Shown: one piece after another, positions 34,494 through 43,356 of the stretch | Numbering within the stretch: position 1 is the first letter of the stretch | Layout of the letters: the number at the start of each line of letters is the position of its first letter | DNA from: Rubrivivax sp. | GTDB taxonomy: Bacteria > Pseudomonadota > Gammaproteobacteria > Burkholderiales > Burkholderiaceae_C | DNA length: 64,000 nt | Assembly: GCA_027485165.1 (NCBI GenBank) | Contig: JAIXRN010000066.1 | Span: 38,169-102,168 of the forward strand | Direction: 5' to 3' | Notes under the pieces: generated by a model | The model's database searches: none | What the model was told of the DNA's origin: nothing | What the model saw: the letters and a program-made list of their open reading frames with translations, nothing else | Made by a program: the position numbers and the translations under genes

Positions 34494-34514
34494 TGACGAC
34501 CTGATGACCTGACA
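34491..34514 (+). repeat. 8-bp triplication beside the operator
   Basis: The units ACCTGACG, ACCTGATG and ACCTGACA are consecutive and start within the operator's last three bases. They may be extra half-sites or a slippage product. Confidence 0.6.
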
Positions 34515-34557
34515 ACAAGGCCAGACGGCTCGATCACCCCCCCACAGGAGACTCCCC

Positions 34558-35526
34558 ATGTCGTTCAAGCTGTTTGCGCTGGCCACGGCCGCCTGCCTCG
34601 CCGCCCTGCCCGTGCAGGCCCAGACCGTCCTGAAGCTGGGCCATGTGCTGGCCAAGGGCTCGCATTACGACGTGGGCGCCAACGTCTTCTGCGACGAGCT
34701 GCAGAAGGGCACCCAGGGCCGCATCCGCTGCCAGGTGTTCCCAGCCAGCGCGCTGGGCGGCGAACGCGAGCAGATCGAAGCCGTGCAACTGGGCACCCAG
34801 GACATGGTGCTCACGTCTACCGGCCCGGTGGGCAACTTCGTACCGGAGATCCGGATCGTCGACGTGCCCTTCCTGTTTCGCGACTACGACCACGCCCGCA
34901 AGACGCTGGACGGCCCGATCGGGCAGGGCATGCTGGCCAGCTTCCCCAAGCACGGCCTGGTGGGGCTGGCCTGGAGCGAGAACGGCTTTCGCCACATGAC
35001 CAACAACAAGCGCCCCATCGTCAGCGCCACCGACGCGGCCGGCCTGAAGATGCGCACGATGGAGAACAAGGTGCACATGGAGGGCTACCGCACCTTCGGC
35101 ATCCTGCCCACGCCGATGGCCTTCCCCGAAGTGTTCGGTGCGCTGCAGCAGGGCGTGGTGGACGGGCAGGAGAACCCGATTCCGGTCATCCTGGCCAGCA
35201 AGTTCAGCCAGGTGCAGAAGCATCTGTCGCTGACCGGGCACGTGTACTCGCCCGCGCTGCTGATCACATCGCCGCGTGTCTACGACAAGCTGTCCGAGGC
35301 CGACAAGAAAGTCTTCGCCGACGCCGCCCGCGCCAGCGTGGCGGCCACGCGCAAGAAGGTCAACGACGACGAGGCCAACGGCATCGCCCAGCTCGAGAAG
35401 GAAGGCATGCAGGTGGTGCGCCAGGTGAACGGCAACAGCTTCCGCGAAGCCACCCGCTCGGCCTACGCGAACTACGCCAAGGACTTCGGCGCCGACCGCA
35501 TCGCCGCCATCCAGGCCATCAAGTAA
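34558..35526 (+). CDS. dctP: TRAP transporter substrate-binding protein DctP
   Basis: This 322-residue periplasmic binding protein has a signal peptide MSFKLFALATAACLAALPVQA. It has the DctP-family core: LKLGHVLAKGSHYDVGANVF, PASALGGEREQIEAVQLGTQDM, then GLKMRTMENKVHMEGYRTFGILPTPMAFPEVFGALQQGVVDGQENP, including the substrate-carboxylate Arg (KMRT). The operon predicts tetronates (L-threonate, D-erythronate or D-threonate) as ligand. AGGAGA lies 7 bases before the ATG. It heads the nine-gene operon. Confidence 0.94.
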   Translation: MSFKLFALATAACLAALPVQAQTVLKLGHVLAKGSHYDVGANVFCDELQKGTQGRIRCQVFPASALGGEREQIEAVQLGTQDMVLTSTGPVGNFVPEIRIVDVPFLFRDYDHARKTLDGPIGQGMLASFPKHGLVGLAWSENGFRHMTNNKRPIVSATDAAGLKMRTMENKVHMEGYRTFGILPTPMAFPEVFGALQQGVVDGQENPIPVILASKFSQVQKHLSLTGHVYSPALLITSPRVYDKLSEADKKVFADAARASVAATRKKVNDDEANGIAQLEKEGMQVVRQVNGNSFREATRSAYANYAKDFGADRIAAIQAIK

Positions 35527-35562
35527 GCCGGTACCCCCACGCCGCGCCGCCCGGGCCCGCCC

Positions 35563-36075
35563 ATGGACAGCTTCGAGAAGGGCCTGATGCGCGTCAACCG
35601 CGGCGCGCTGATCGTGCTGCTGGCGGCGATGGCCCTGATCATCTTCGCCAACGTGGTGCTGCGCTACACCACCAGCGTCTCGATCGAATGGGCCGAGGAA
35701 GTGGCGCGCTACCTGATGGTCTGGCTCACCTTCCTGGGGGCCGGCCCGGTGCTGCGCTACGGCGGGCACATCGCTGTCGACAACCTGCAGGACAGCCTGC
35801 CACCGCGTGCCGCGCTGGCCCTGCGCGGCCTGATCGTGGTGGTGCTGTTCGCCTTCTTCGGCTTCATGGTCTGGTGCGGCGTGCTCTACCTCGAGCGTGT
35901 GCGCTTCCAGATGACGCCCACCACCCAGGTGTCGATGGCATGGGTCTACGCCGCGATGCCGGTGGGCGGGCTGCTGCTCATCCTGCACCTGGCCTTGATC
36001 GTCAAGGGCTACCTGAAGAGCCGCAGCTTCGCCGCCGACGGCCACTTCGACGCCAACGCCAGCGCATCGCTTTAG
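35563..36075 (+). CDS. dctQ: TRAP transporter small permease DctQ
   Basis: This 170-residue protein has four predicted membrane helices: ALIVLLAAMALIIFANVVLRY, EVARYLMVWLTFLGAGPVLRYGGHI, ALRGLIVVVLFAFFGFMVWCGVLYL and MAWVYAAMPVGGLLLILHLALIV. The motif SIEWAEEVARYLMVWLTFLGA is typical of DctQ. It pairs with DctM to form the Na+-driven importer fed by DctP. 36 bases separate it from dctP and 7 from dctM. Confidence 0.93.
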   Translation: MDSFEKGLMRVNRGALIVLLAAMALIIFANVVLRYTTSVSIEWAEEVARYLMVWLTFLGAGPVLRYGGHIAVDNLQDSLPPRAALALRGLIVVVLFAFFGFMVWCGVLYLERVRFQMTPTTQVSMAWVYAAMPVGGLLLILHLALIVKGYLKSRSFAADGHFDANASASL

Positions 36076-36082
36076 CCGCACC

Positions 36083-37369
36083 ATGAGCCTGATCCTCATC
36101 CTCAGCGCCATCGTGCTGCTGGCCATCGGCATGCCGGTGGCCTTTGCGCTGGGCATCTCGACGCTGACCGCCCTGCTGCTGGGCAGCGACCTGCCGCTGC
36201 TGGCGATGCTCAAGCAGACCTACGAGGGCGTGGACAGCTTCCCGCTGATGGCCGTGCCCTTCTTCATCCTGGCCGCCGAGCTGATGAGCGGTGGCTCGCT
36301 CACCGAGGTGCTGCTGCGCTTCGCAGCGCAGTTCGTGGGGCACAAGCGGGGTGGTCTGGGCTACACCAACGTGGTGTCGCTGACCTTCTTCTCGGGCATC
36401 TCGGGCTCGGCGCTGGCCGATGCAGCGGGCCCGGGCTCGATGATGATCAAGATGATGGACAAAGCCGGCTACGACCGCGCCTACGCCGGGGCGCTGACGG
36501 CGGCTACGGCCATCGTCGGGCCGATCATCCCGCCCTCGATCATCATGATCATCTACGCGCTGCAGGACGAGCGCGTCTCGGTGGGCGCGCTCTTCGTCGC
36601 CGGTTTCGTGCCCGGCCTGCTGATCGCCGTGGCGATGGCGGCGGTGAACTGGTGGGTGTCCCGCCAGCGCAACTACCGCGGCATCGACGAGAAGATCAGC
36701 TGGGCCGACAAGCTGCGCACCACCTGGAAGGCCGTACCGGCGCTGCTGCTGCCCGTCATCATCCTGGGCGGCATGCGCGCGGGCTGGTTCACGCCCACCG
36801 AAGCATCGGTGGTGGCGGTGTTCTACGCGCTGGTGTGCGGCAAGTACGTCTACCGCACGCTGCAATGGCGGGCGATCCCCGACATCCTGTCGCGCTCGGC
36901 CCTGCTCACGGCTTCGGTGCTCATCATCATCGGCATGTCCAACGCCTTCGCCTGGGTGCTGACGGTCGACGGCCTGCCCATCCAGCTGGCCGAATGGATG
37001 GCGGCGCAGAACTTCAATGCCGTGACCTTCCTGATCACGGTGAACATTTTCCTGCTGATCTTCGGCATCTTCATCGAACCGCTGCCGGGCGTGATGGTGC
37101 TGGTACCCATCCTCGCCCCCGTGGCAGCGCACCTGGGCATCGACCCCATCCACTTCGCGATGGTGGTGATCTTCAACCTCACGCTGGGGATGATCACGCC
37201 CCCAGTGGGCGGGCTGCTCTTCGTCACGTCCAACGTCGCCAAGGTGCCGCTGGGCGCACTGACGCGCGAGCTCAAGCCATTCCTGCTGGCGCACGGCGTG
37301 ATCCTGCTGCTGCTGACCTTCCTGCCGGCGCTGAGCACCTGGGCGCCGCGCGCGCTGGGTTTCAAGTGA
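36083..37369 (+). CDS. dctM: TRAP transporter large permease DctM
   Basis: This 428-residue protein has about 12 membrane segments and forms the ion-coupled translocation subunit. Diagnostic stretches are SFPLMAVPFFILAAELMSGG, FFSGISGSALADAAGPGSMMI, ATAIVGPIIPPSIIMIIYA and the C-terminal LTLGMITPPVGGLLFV. These include the two hairpin-tip regions that bind sodium and substrate in the family. Length and order are normal for a separate DctM (not fused to DctQ). Confidence 0.95.
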   Translation: MSLILILSAIVLLAIGMPVAFALGISTLTALLLGSDLPLLAMLKQTYEGVDSFPLMAVPFFILAAELMSGGSLTEVLLRFAAQFVGHKRGGLGYTNVVSLTFFSGISGSALADAAGPGSMMIKMMDKAGYDRAYAGALTAATAIVGPIIPPSIIMIIYALQDERVSVGALFVAGFVPGLLIAVAMAAVNWWVSRQRNYRGIDEKISWADKLRTTWKAVPALLLPVIILGGMRAGWFTPTEASVVAVFYALVCGKYVYRTLQWRAIPDILSRSALLTASVLIIIGMSNAFAWVLTVDGLPIQLAEWMAAQNFNAVTFLITVNIFLLIFGIFIEPLPGVMVLVPILAPVAAHLGIDPIHFAMVVIFNLTLGMITPPVGGLLFVTSNVAKVPLGALTRELKPFLLAHGVILLLLTFLPALSTWAPRALGFK

Positions 37370-37379
37370 CGGGCCTGCC

Positions 37380-38312
37380 ATGAACACGGAAAACGACCAC
37401 CACATGAACACTCCCATCGGGGTCATCGGCCTGGGGGCCATGGGCCGCGGCATGGCGGCATCGCTGCGCCGCGCCGGCTACGCCGTCCACGTCTGCGACG
37501 TACGGCCCGAAGCCGCCCAGGCCTTCGCCGCCGAAGGCGGCGTGGCCTGCGCCAGCCCGGCTGACGTGGCCCGCCATTGCGAAGTGCTGGTGAGCGTGGT
37601 CGTGAACGCAGCCCAGACCGAGCAGGTGCTGTTCGGCGAAGCCGATGGCGGCGGCGGCGCGGTGGCGCAGATGAAGCCCGGCAGCCTTTTCATCATGTGC
37701 TCCACCGTCGACCCCAACTGGTCGGTAAGCCTGGAAACGCGACTGGCCGAACGCGGCCTGCTGTACCTGGACGCCCCCATCAGCGGCGGCGCAGCCAAGG
37801 CCGCTTCGGGCCAGATGACGATGATGACGGCGGGCACGCCCGCGGCCTACGCCAAGGCCGGCGGCGCGCTGGATGCGATGGCCGCCAAGGTCTACAAGCT
37901 GGGCGACAAGGCCGGCAACGGCAGCAAGGTGAAGATCATCAACCAGCTGCTGGCGGGGGTGCACATCGCCGCCGCAGCGGAAGCCATGGCCCTGGGGCTG
38001 CGCGAAGGCGTGGCGGCCGAAGACATCTACGAGGTCATCACCCACAGCGCCGGCAACAGCTGGATGTTCGAGAACCGCATGGCCCACGTGCTGGCCGGCG
38101 ACTACACGCCGCTGTCGGCGGTGGACATCTTCGTCAAGGACCTGGGCCTGGTGCTGGACACCGCGCGCGCCACCAAGTTTCCGCTGCCGCTGTCGGCCAC
38201 CGCGCACCAGATGTTCATGCAGGCCAGCACCGCGGGCCACGCGAAGGAAGACGACAGCGCCGTGATCAAGATCTTCCCCGGCATCACCCTGCCGGGCGCG
38301 GCCCCGCGCTGA
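37380..38312 (+). CDS. ltnD: L-threonate dehydrogenase-like NAD(P)-dependent oxidoreductase
   Basis: This 310-residue enzyme belongs to the beta-hydroxyacid dehydrogenase family. The NAD site GVIGLGAMGRGMA lies near residue 14, the substrate loop is LDAPISGGAAKAASGQMTMM near 125 and the catalytic Lys is in NGSKVKIINQLL near 180. LtnD (EC 1.1.1.411) oxidises L-threonate at C2 to 2-oxo-tetronate, the substrate of OtnI. Neighbouring denD, otnK, otnC and otnI support this over 3-hydroxyisobutyrate or tartronate-semialdehyde reduction. A second ATG at 37404 is an equally good start, only 8 residues later. Confidence 0.87.
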   Translation: MNTENDHHMNTPIGVIGLGAMGRGMAASLRRAGYAVHVCDVRPEAAQAFAAEGGVACASPADVARHCEVLVSVVVNAAQTEQVLFGEADGGGGAVAQMKPGSLFIMCSTVDPNWSVSLETRLAERGLLYLDAPISGGAAKAASGQMTMMTAGTPAAYAKAGGALDAMAAKVYKLGDKAGNGSKVKIINQLLAGVHIAAAAEAMALGLREGVAAEDIYEVITHSAGNSWMFENRMAHVLAGDYTPLSAVDIFVKDLGLVLDTARATKFPLPLSATAHQMFMQASTAGHAKEDDSAVIKIFPGITLPGAAPR

Positions 38313-38321
38313 GGCTCGGCC

Positions 38322-39359
38322 ATGCACGTGCTCATCACCGGCGGAGCCGGCTTTCTGGGCGTGCGGCTGGCGCGCACGCTGCTCGCGCAGGGCGGCCTGG
38401 CGCTGGCCGGCGCGGCACCGCAGCCGATCACGCAGCTGGTGCTGACCGACCTGGCTGCCCCGCCGGCCGACTTGCTGGCCGACGCCCGCGTCCGCGCCGT
38501 CACCGGCGAGCTCAACGCGCTGCTGGCCGACGCGTCGGGGCCTGCGCTCGTCGGCCTTGACACGGCACTCATCGTGCATCTGGCCGCCGCCGTCAGCGGC
38601 GAATGCGAAGCCGACCTCGACCTGGGCCTGCGCAGCAACCTCGACGCCACCCGGGCGCTGCTGCAGGCCGCGCGCCAGGCCGGCGCGGCGCCGGTGTTCG
38701 TCTACGCCAGTTCGGTGGCGGTGTTCGGCGGCGCGCCCGGGCTGCCCCTGCCGGTGCCGGTGCGCGACGACAGCCTGCCCTTCCCGCAGGGCAGCTACGG
38801 CACGCAGAAGTTCATGGGCGAACAGCTGGTGGCCGACTTCGGCCGCCGCGGCCTGGTGCGCGCGCGCAACGTGCGCCTGATGACGGTGGCGGTGCGCCCG
38901 GGCCGCCCCAACGGTGCGGCGTCGAGCTTTCTCAGCGGCATGCTGCGCGAACCCCTGGCCGGCCAGCGCGCCAGCGTGCCCGTGCCGGCTGAAACAGCCG
39001 TGGCGCTGTCGTCGCCCGGCCGCACCATCGCTGGCCTGCTGCGCGCCGCCACGGCCGGCGACACCGAATGGGGCCCGCGCGCAGCCGTGAACCTGCCGGC
39101 ACTGGCCACCACCGTGGGCGAGATCGCCGCCGCCCTGGGCCGCCTGGCCGGGCCAGCCGCCACCGCCTTGCTGGACTGGACGCCCGACGCGCGCATCGCC
39201 GCCATCGTCGGTGCCTGGCCCAGCCGCTTCGAATCGCATCGCGCCGCAGCCCTGGGCCTGCAGGCTGACGAGAGCGTTGACGCGCTGCTGCGCGCCTACG
39301 TGCACGACCACCCCGAAGCCGTGCGGCTGCCGCTGGCCGATCTGAAGGACACACCATGA
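38322..39359 (+). CDS. denD: D-erythronate dehydrogenase-like SDR (extended, epimerase fold)
   Basis: This 345-residue extended SDR has the NAD motif ITGGAGFLGVRLAR near residue 5, Ser in VFVYASSVAVFGGAPG near 128 and the Tyr-x3-Lys pair in SYGTQKFMGEQ near 160. It matches DenD (EC 1.1.1.410), which oxidises D-erythronate at C2, giving the same class of 2-oxo-tetronate as LtnD. The pairing with otnK and otnI is the known four-carbon sugar-acid arrangement. Its stop overlaps the otnK start as ATGA. Confidence 0.87.
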   Translation: MHVLITGGAGFLGVRLARTLLAQGGLALAGAAPQPITQLVLTDLAAPPADLLADARVRAVTGELNALLADASGPALVGLDTALIVHLAAAVSGECEADLDLGLRSNLDATRALLQAARQAGAAPVFVYASSVAVFGGAPGLPLPVPVRDDSLPFPQGSYGTQKFMGEQLVADFGRRGLVRARNVRLMTVAVRPGRPNGAASSFLSGMLREPLAGQRASVPVPAETAVALSSPGRTIAGLLRAATAGDTEWGPRAAVNLPALATTVGEIAAALGRLAGPAATALLDWTPDARIAAIVGAWPSRFESHRAAALGLQADESVDALLRAYVHDHPEAVRLPLADLKDTP

Positions 39360-40684
39360 CCACGCCCGGCCGCCCACTGCTGGGTTGCATCGCCGACGAC
39401 TTCACCGGCGCCACCGACCTGGCCAACAACCTGGTGCGCGCCGGCATGCGCACGGTGCAGACCATCGGCCTGCCCGAGCCCGGCGCGGCCGCGATCGAGG
39501 CCGACGCGCTGGTGGTGGCGCTGAAGTCGCGCACCGTGCCCGCGGCCGAAGCCGTGGCGCAGTCGCTGGCGGCGCTGCGCTGGCTGCAGGACCAGGGCGT
39601 GCAGCAGGTCTACTTCAAGTACTGCTCCACCTTCGACAGCACGCCCGCGGGCAACATCGGCCCGGTCACCGACGCGCTGCTCGACGCGCTGCACGGCCCC
39701 GGCCAGGGCTTCACCATCGCCTGCCCGGCCTTTCCGGTGAACCAGCGCACCGTCTTCAAGGGCCACCTGTTCGTCGGCGACCTGCTGCTGTCGGACAGCA
39801 GCATGCGCCACCACCCGCTGACCCCCATGCACGACGCCAACCTGGTGCGGGTGATGCAGGCGCAGACGCGCCGCCGCGTGGGCCTGGTGGCGCAGGACGT
39901 GGTGGCCGCCGGGCCGCAGGCCATCGTCGCGCGCTTTGCGCAGCTGCAGGCCGAAGGCGTGGGCGTGGCCGTGGTCGACGCGGTCAGCAATGCCGACCTG
40001 ATGGCCATCGGCGTTGCGCTGAAGGGCCTGCCGCTGGTGACGGCAGGCTCGGGCATCGCCATCGGCCTGCCGCAGAACTGGGGGCTGGGCGGCGATGCTG
40101 CCCGTGATGCCGCGAATGGCGCCGCGAATGTTGCCGCGAATGCCGGCACCGATGCCAGCGCCCTGCCCGCCTTCGAGGGCCTGGCCGCGGCGGTCTCGGG
40201 CAGCTGCTCGGCCGCCACCAATGCCCAGGTGGCCGCGTTCCAGGCCGCCGGCCGGCCGGCCTTTGCCGTGGACCCGCTGGCCATCGCTGCCGGGCACGAC
40301 GTCGCCGCACAGGCCCTGGCCTGGGCCGAGCCGCTGCTGGCCGCCGGGCCGGTGCTGGTGCACGCCACGGCCGAGCCGGCTGCCGTGCAGGCGGTGCAGG
40401 CGCAGCTGGGCGCCGAACGCGCCGGCAGCCTGGTCGAAGGCGTGCTGGCCGCGGTGGCGCGCGGGCTGGTGCAGCGCGGTGTGCGCCGGCTGGTGGTGGC
40501 CGGCGGCGAGACTTCGGGCGCCGTCGTGCAGGCGCTGGCGGTGCGGCAGCTGGCCATCGGCCCGCAGATCGACCCCGGCGTGCCCTGGACCTGGGCAGCC
40601 ACCGGGCTGGGCGTGCCCGTGCACCTGGCGCTGAAATCCGGCAACTTCGGCAGCACCGACTTCTTCCTCAAGACCCTGGCCTAG
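39356..40684 (+). CDS. otnK: 3-oxo-tetronate 4-kinase
   Basis: This 442-residue kinase of the DUF1537/four-carbon acid sugar kinase family has the substrate-binding N-terminal motif CIADDFTGATDLANNLVRAG near residue 11, KYCSTFDSTPAGNIG near 87, and a C-terminal ATP-binding half with VVAGGETSGAVVQAL near 380. It phosphorylates 3-oxo-tetronate at O4 (EC 2.7.1.217). In the linker between domains (about 245-270) three Ala-Ala-Asn units come from a 12-bp DNA repeat (40109-40141), probably a tolerated loop expansion. Confidence 0.92.
   Translation: MTTPGRPLLGCIADDFTGATDLANNLVRAGMRTVQTIGLPEPGAAAIEADALVVALKSRTVPAAEAVAQSLAALRWLQDQGVQQVYFKYCSTFDSTPAGNIGPVTDALLDALHGPGQGFTIACPAFPVNQRTVFKGHLFVGDLLLSDSSMRHHPLTPMHDANLVRVMQAQTRRRVGLVAQDVVAAGPQAIVARFAQLQAEGVGVAVVDAVSNADLMAIGVALKGLPLVTAGSGIAIGLPQNWGLGGDAARDAANGAANVAANAGTDASALPAFEGLAAAVSGSCSAATNAQVAAFQAAGRPAFAVDPLAIAAGHDVAAQALAWAEPLLAAGPVLVHATAEPAAVQAVQAQLGAERAGSLVEGVLAAVARGLVQRGVRRLVVAGGETSGAVVQALAVRQLAIGPQIDPGVPWTWAATGLGVPVHLALKSGNFGSTDFFLKTLA
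40109..40141 (+). repeat. 12-bp in-frame repeat in otnK linker
   Basis: GCCGCGAAT occurs at 40109, 40121 and 40133 with exact 12-base spacing, encoding Ala-Ala-Asn three times. It lies between the two kinase domains. Confidence 0.85.
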
Positions 40685-40727
40685 GCGCAGCGCGCGCGCA
40701 CAACACCAACATTCGGAGACCCCGCCC

Positions 40728-41696
40728 ATGAACACCCAACGTCGCCAGCTCCTGCTGGCCGCCAGCGCCTGCGCCCTGGCCCCCGCCGCACGTGCCCAGG
40801 GCACAGCCGCCGGCACCACCGTGCGCCTGGTGGTGCCCTTTCCCCCCGGCGGCCTGCTGGACGGCGTCGGCCGCCTGTTCGCCCCCGTACTGGGTGCCGG
40901 GCTGGGGCAGACGGTGGTGGTCGACAACAAGGCCGGCAGCGGCGGCAACATCGGTGCCGATGCCGTGGCCAAGGCTGCGCCCGACGGGCTGACCTGGCTG
41001 CTCGGGTCGCCCGGCCTGGCCATCAGCCCCAGCCTGTACCCGAAGCTGCCCTACAAGCTGGAAGACCTGCAGCCCGTGGCGCTGCTGGGCGGCCAGCCCA
41101 ACGTGCTGCTGGTGCCGGCCGATTCGCCCGCGCGCAAGGTGTCCGACCTGGTCGACATGCTGCGCAAGGCGCCAGGCAAGTACCAGTACGCGTCCAACGG
41201 CAACGGCACCTCGCTGCACCTGTCGGCCGAGCTGCTGAAGTTCAAGACCCGCAGCTTCGTGCTGCACGTGCCCTACCGCGGCAGCGCCCCGGCGATGACG
41301 GCCCTGCTGGCCGGCGAGGTGAACTTCATGTTCGACAACCTTTCGCCCGCCCTGCCGCAGATCCAAAGCGGCAAGGTCCGCGCCCTGGCCGTGACCACCA
41401 CCACACGCAGCGCCGCGCTGCCCGACGTCCCCACGATGCAGGAAGCCGGCATCGCCGACTACGACGTGGCGGCCTGGTTCGGTCTGCTCGTGCCCCGGGG
41501 CACGCCCACGGCACTGGTGCAGCGCCTGGAAGCCGAATGCGCCAAGGCCCTGCGCGACCCCGCCCTGGTGCAGACGCTGCGCCAGCGCGGCATCGACCCG
41601 CAGTTCCGCAACGGCGCCGACTTCGCGGCCTACATCGCACGCGAACGCGCGCAGTGGAAGACGGTGGTGGACTACGCCAAGATCGTGCTGGAATGA
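40728..41696 (+). CDS. Tripartite tricarboxylate transporter-type (TctC/Bug) binding protein
   Basis: This 322-residue periplasmic binding protein has a signal peptide (QRRQLLLAASACALAPAARAQ). Bug hallmarks are VRLVVPFPPGGLLDGVGRLFA, VVDNKAGSGGNIGADAVAKAAPDG, the HVPYRGSAPAMTALLAGEVNFMFDN loop and LPDVPTMQEAGIADYDVAAWFGL. No TctA or TctB membrane genes are present, so it is an orphan, as is common in Burkholderiales. It sits inside an operon that already has a TRAP importer. It may act as a sensor or scavenger for the same tetronates, or feed distant TctAB. Confidence 0.92.
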   Translation: MNTQRRQLLLAASACALAPAARAQGTAAGTTVRLVVPFPPGGLLDGVGRLFAPVLGAGLGQTVVVDNKAGSGGNIGADAVAKAAPDGLTWLLGSPGLAISPSLYPKLPYKLEDLQPVALLGGQPNVLLVPADSPARKVSDLVDMLRKAPGKYQYASNGNGTSLHLSAELLKFKTRSFVLHVPYRGSAPAMTALLAGEVNFMFDNLSPALPQIQSGKVRALAVTTTTRSAALPDVPTMQEAGIADYDVAAWFGLLVPRGTPTALVQRLEAECAKALRDPALVQTLRQRGIDPQFRNGADFAAYIARERAQWKTVVDYAKIVLE

Positions 41697-41699
41697 GGG

Positions 41700-41739
41700 C
41701 GAGCGTGGTCGAGCAAGATCGAGCAAGGTCGAGCGAACG
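41700..41739 (+). repeat. 10-bp tandem repeat between tctC and otnC
   Basis: Four exact-length units are seen: CGAGCGTGGT, CGAGCAAGAT, CGAGCAAGGT and CGAGCGAACG. They begin 4 bases after the tctC-like stop and end 10 bases before the otnC ATG. The period equals about one DNA helical turn. Confidence 0.85.
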
Positions 41740-41748
41740 ACACCGGCC

Positions 41749-42417
41749 ATGAACCACCCCGACCTGCGCCAGGCCATCTGCGCCACCGGCCTGTCGCTGC
41801 ACCAGCGCGGCTACGTGCATGCCACCGCCGGCAACATCAGCGTGAAGCTGGACGACGCCGATGGCGGCGGTTTCCTCATCACCCCCACCGACGCCTGCCT
41901 GGGCACCCTGGCCCCCGAGCGCCTGGCCCTGGTGGGCCCGGACGGTGTGCAGCGCAGCGGCGACCCGGCCAGCAAGACGCTGGCCCTGCACCGCCGCATC
42001 TACGGCGCCAACCCCGAGGCGCGCTGCGTGCTGCACACCCACGCCACGCACCTGGTGGCGCTGACACTGGCCGGCGTCTGGCAGCCGGACGACATCGTCC
42101 CGCCGATCACGCCCTACTTCGTGATGAAGGTCGGGCATGTGCCGCTGGTGCCCTATCACCGCCCCGGCGACCCGGCCGCGGCTGCGTGGGTGGAAGCCGC
42201 CCTGGCCCGGTCGGTCGCGGCGGGCCGCCCGCTGCGCGCCGTGATGCTGGACCGCCTGGGCCCGGTGGTCTGGCACCGCAGCCCGGCCGACGCCAGCACC
42301 GTGCTGGAAGAACTGGAAGAAACCGCCCGCCTGTGGCTGCTGACCGAACGCCGCGCCACACCGCTGGACGAGCGCCACATCGACGAACTGCGCCAGACCT
42401 TCGGCGCCCGCTGGTAG
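41749..42417 (+). CDS. otnC: 3-oxo-tetronate 4-phosphate decarboxylase (class II aldolase family)
   Basis: This 222-residue enzyme has the class II aldolase/adducin fold: [22 protein letters not shown] near residue 12, [13 protein letters not shown] near 43, and the zinc ligands in [12 protein letters not shown] (His-x-His near 93-95) plus a later His. It decarboxylates 3-oxo-4-phosphotetronate to DHAP and CO2 (EC 4.1.1.104), the last step of the pathway. Operon position after the kinase fixes the assignment over fuculose-phosphate aldolase. Confidence 0.91.
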   Translation: MNHPDLRQAICATGLSLHQRGYVHATAGNISVKLDDADGGGFLITPTDACLGTLAPERLALVGPDGVQRSGDPASKTLALHRRIYGANPEARCVLHTHATHLVALTLAGVWQPDDIVPPITPYFVMKVGHVPLVPYHRPGDPAAAAWVEAALARSVAAGRPLRAVMLDRLGPVVWHRSPADASTVLEELEETARLWLLTERRATPLDERHIDELRQTFGARW

Positions 42418-42464
42418 CCCCACTGCACCCCGGGCCCAGCTGCCCACACCACCGAAAGCCCGCC

Positions 42465-43274
42465 ATGCCCCGCTTCGCTGCCAACCTGTCGATGCTCTAC
42501 AACGAGCACGCCTTCCTCGACCGCTTTGCCGCCGCGGCGGCCGACGGCTTCCAGGCCGTCGAATACCTCTTCCCATATGCCCACCCAGCGGCCGATCTCG
42601 CCCAGCGCCTGGCCGACCACGGCCTGCAGCAGGTGCTGTTCAACGCCCCGCCCGGTGACTGGGACGCCGGTGAACGCGGCCTGGCCTGCCTGCCCGGGCG
42701 CGAGGCCGAATTCCGCGCCGGCTTTGCGCAGGCGCTGGACTACGCCCAGGCGCTGGCCTGCCCGCGCGTGCACGTGATGGCCGGCCTGGCACCGGCCGGT
42801 GCCGACCCCGCCGCGCTGCAGGCCACCTACGAAACCAACCTGGCCTGGGCCGCCGAACTGGCCGCCACGGCCGGGCGCGATGTGCTGATCGAGCCCATCA
42901 ACCCGCGCGACATCCCCGGCTTCTTCCTCAACCGCCAGGACGAGGCGCACCGCATCGTGCAGGCCATCGGCGCTGCCAACCTGAAGGTGCAGATGGACCT
43001 GTACCACTGCCAGATCGTCGAAGGCGACGTGGCGATGAAGCTGCGCCGCTACCTGCCCACGGGCCGGGTGGGGCACCTGCAGATCGCGGGTGTGCCGATG
43101 CGCCATGAACCCGACCTGGGCGAGCTGAACCACGACTACCTGTTCCAGGTCGTCGACGAAGTGGCTGCCGCCTGCGGCTGGGCAGGCTGGGTGGGTTGCG
43201 AATACCGCCCGGCCCGCGGCCCCGTGGCACGCGGCACGAGCGACGGCCTGGGCTGGCTGCGCCGCACAGCCTGA
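42465..43274 (+). CDS. otnI: 2-oxo-tetronate isomerase (hydroxypyruvate isomerase family)
   Basis: This 269-residue TIM-barrel protein opens [37 protein letters not shown], the Hyi/OtnI signature. It contains VHVMAGLAP, the metal-site Glu in [29 protein letters not shown] and the C-terminal GCEYRPARG. OtnI (EC 5.3.1.35) interconverts 2-oxo- and 3-oxo-tetronate, linking LtnD/DenD to OtnK. Hydroxypyruvate isomerase activity is the alternative and would also suit the glyoxylate context. ATG 42465 is the first Met before the conserved start; it ends the operon. Confidence 0.9.
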   Translation: MPRFAANLSMLYNEHAFLDRFAAAAADGFQAVEYLFPYAHPAADLAQRLADHGLQQVLFNAPPGDWDAGERGLACLPGREAEFRAGFAQALDYAQALACPRVHVMAGLAPAGADPAALQATYETNLAWAAELAATAGRDVLIEPINPRDIPGFFLNRQDEAHRIVQAIGAANLKVQMDLYHCQIVEGDVAMKLRRYLPTGRVGHLQIAGVPMRHEPDLGELNHDYLFQVVDEVAAACGWAGWVGCEYRPARGPVARGTSDGLGWLRRTA

Positions 43275-43356
43275 CCCTGCCAGGCGCAGCAGCACCCCGG
43301 GGAAGGGGCCCGCGGTGTGCCGCGCGTCAAATGTCGCTGCCTACAATGCCTGCGCG

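Noticed and set aside
43342..43347. TACAAT as a promoter -10 just before the geranylgeranyl-reductase-like gene
   Set aside because: It lies only 10 bases before the ATG and has no acceptable -35 at 16-18 bases; too weak to list.
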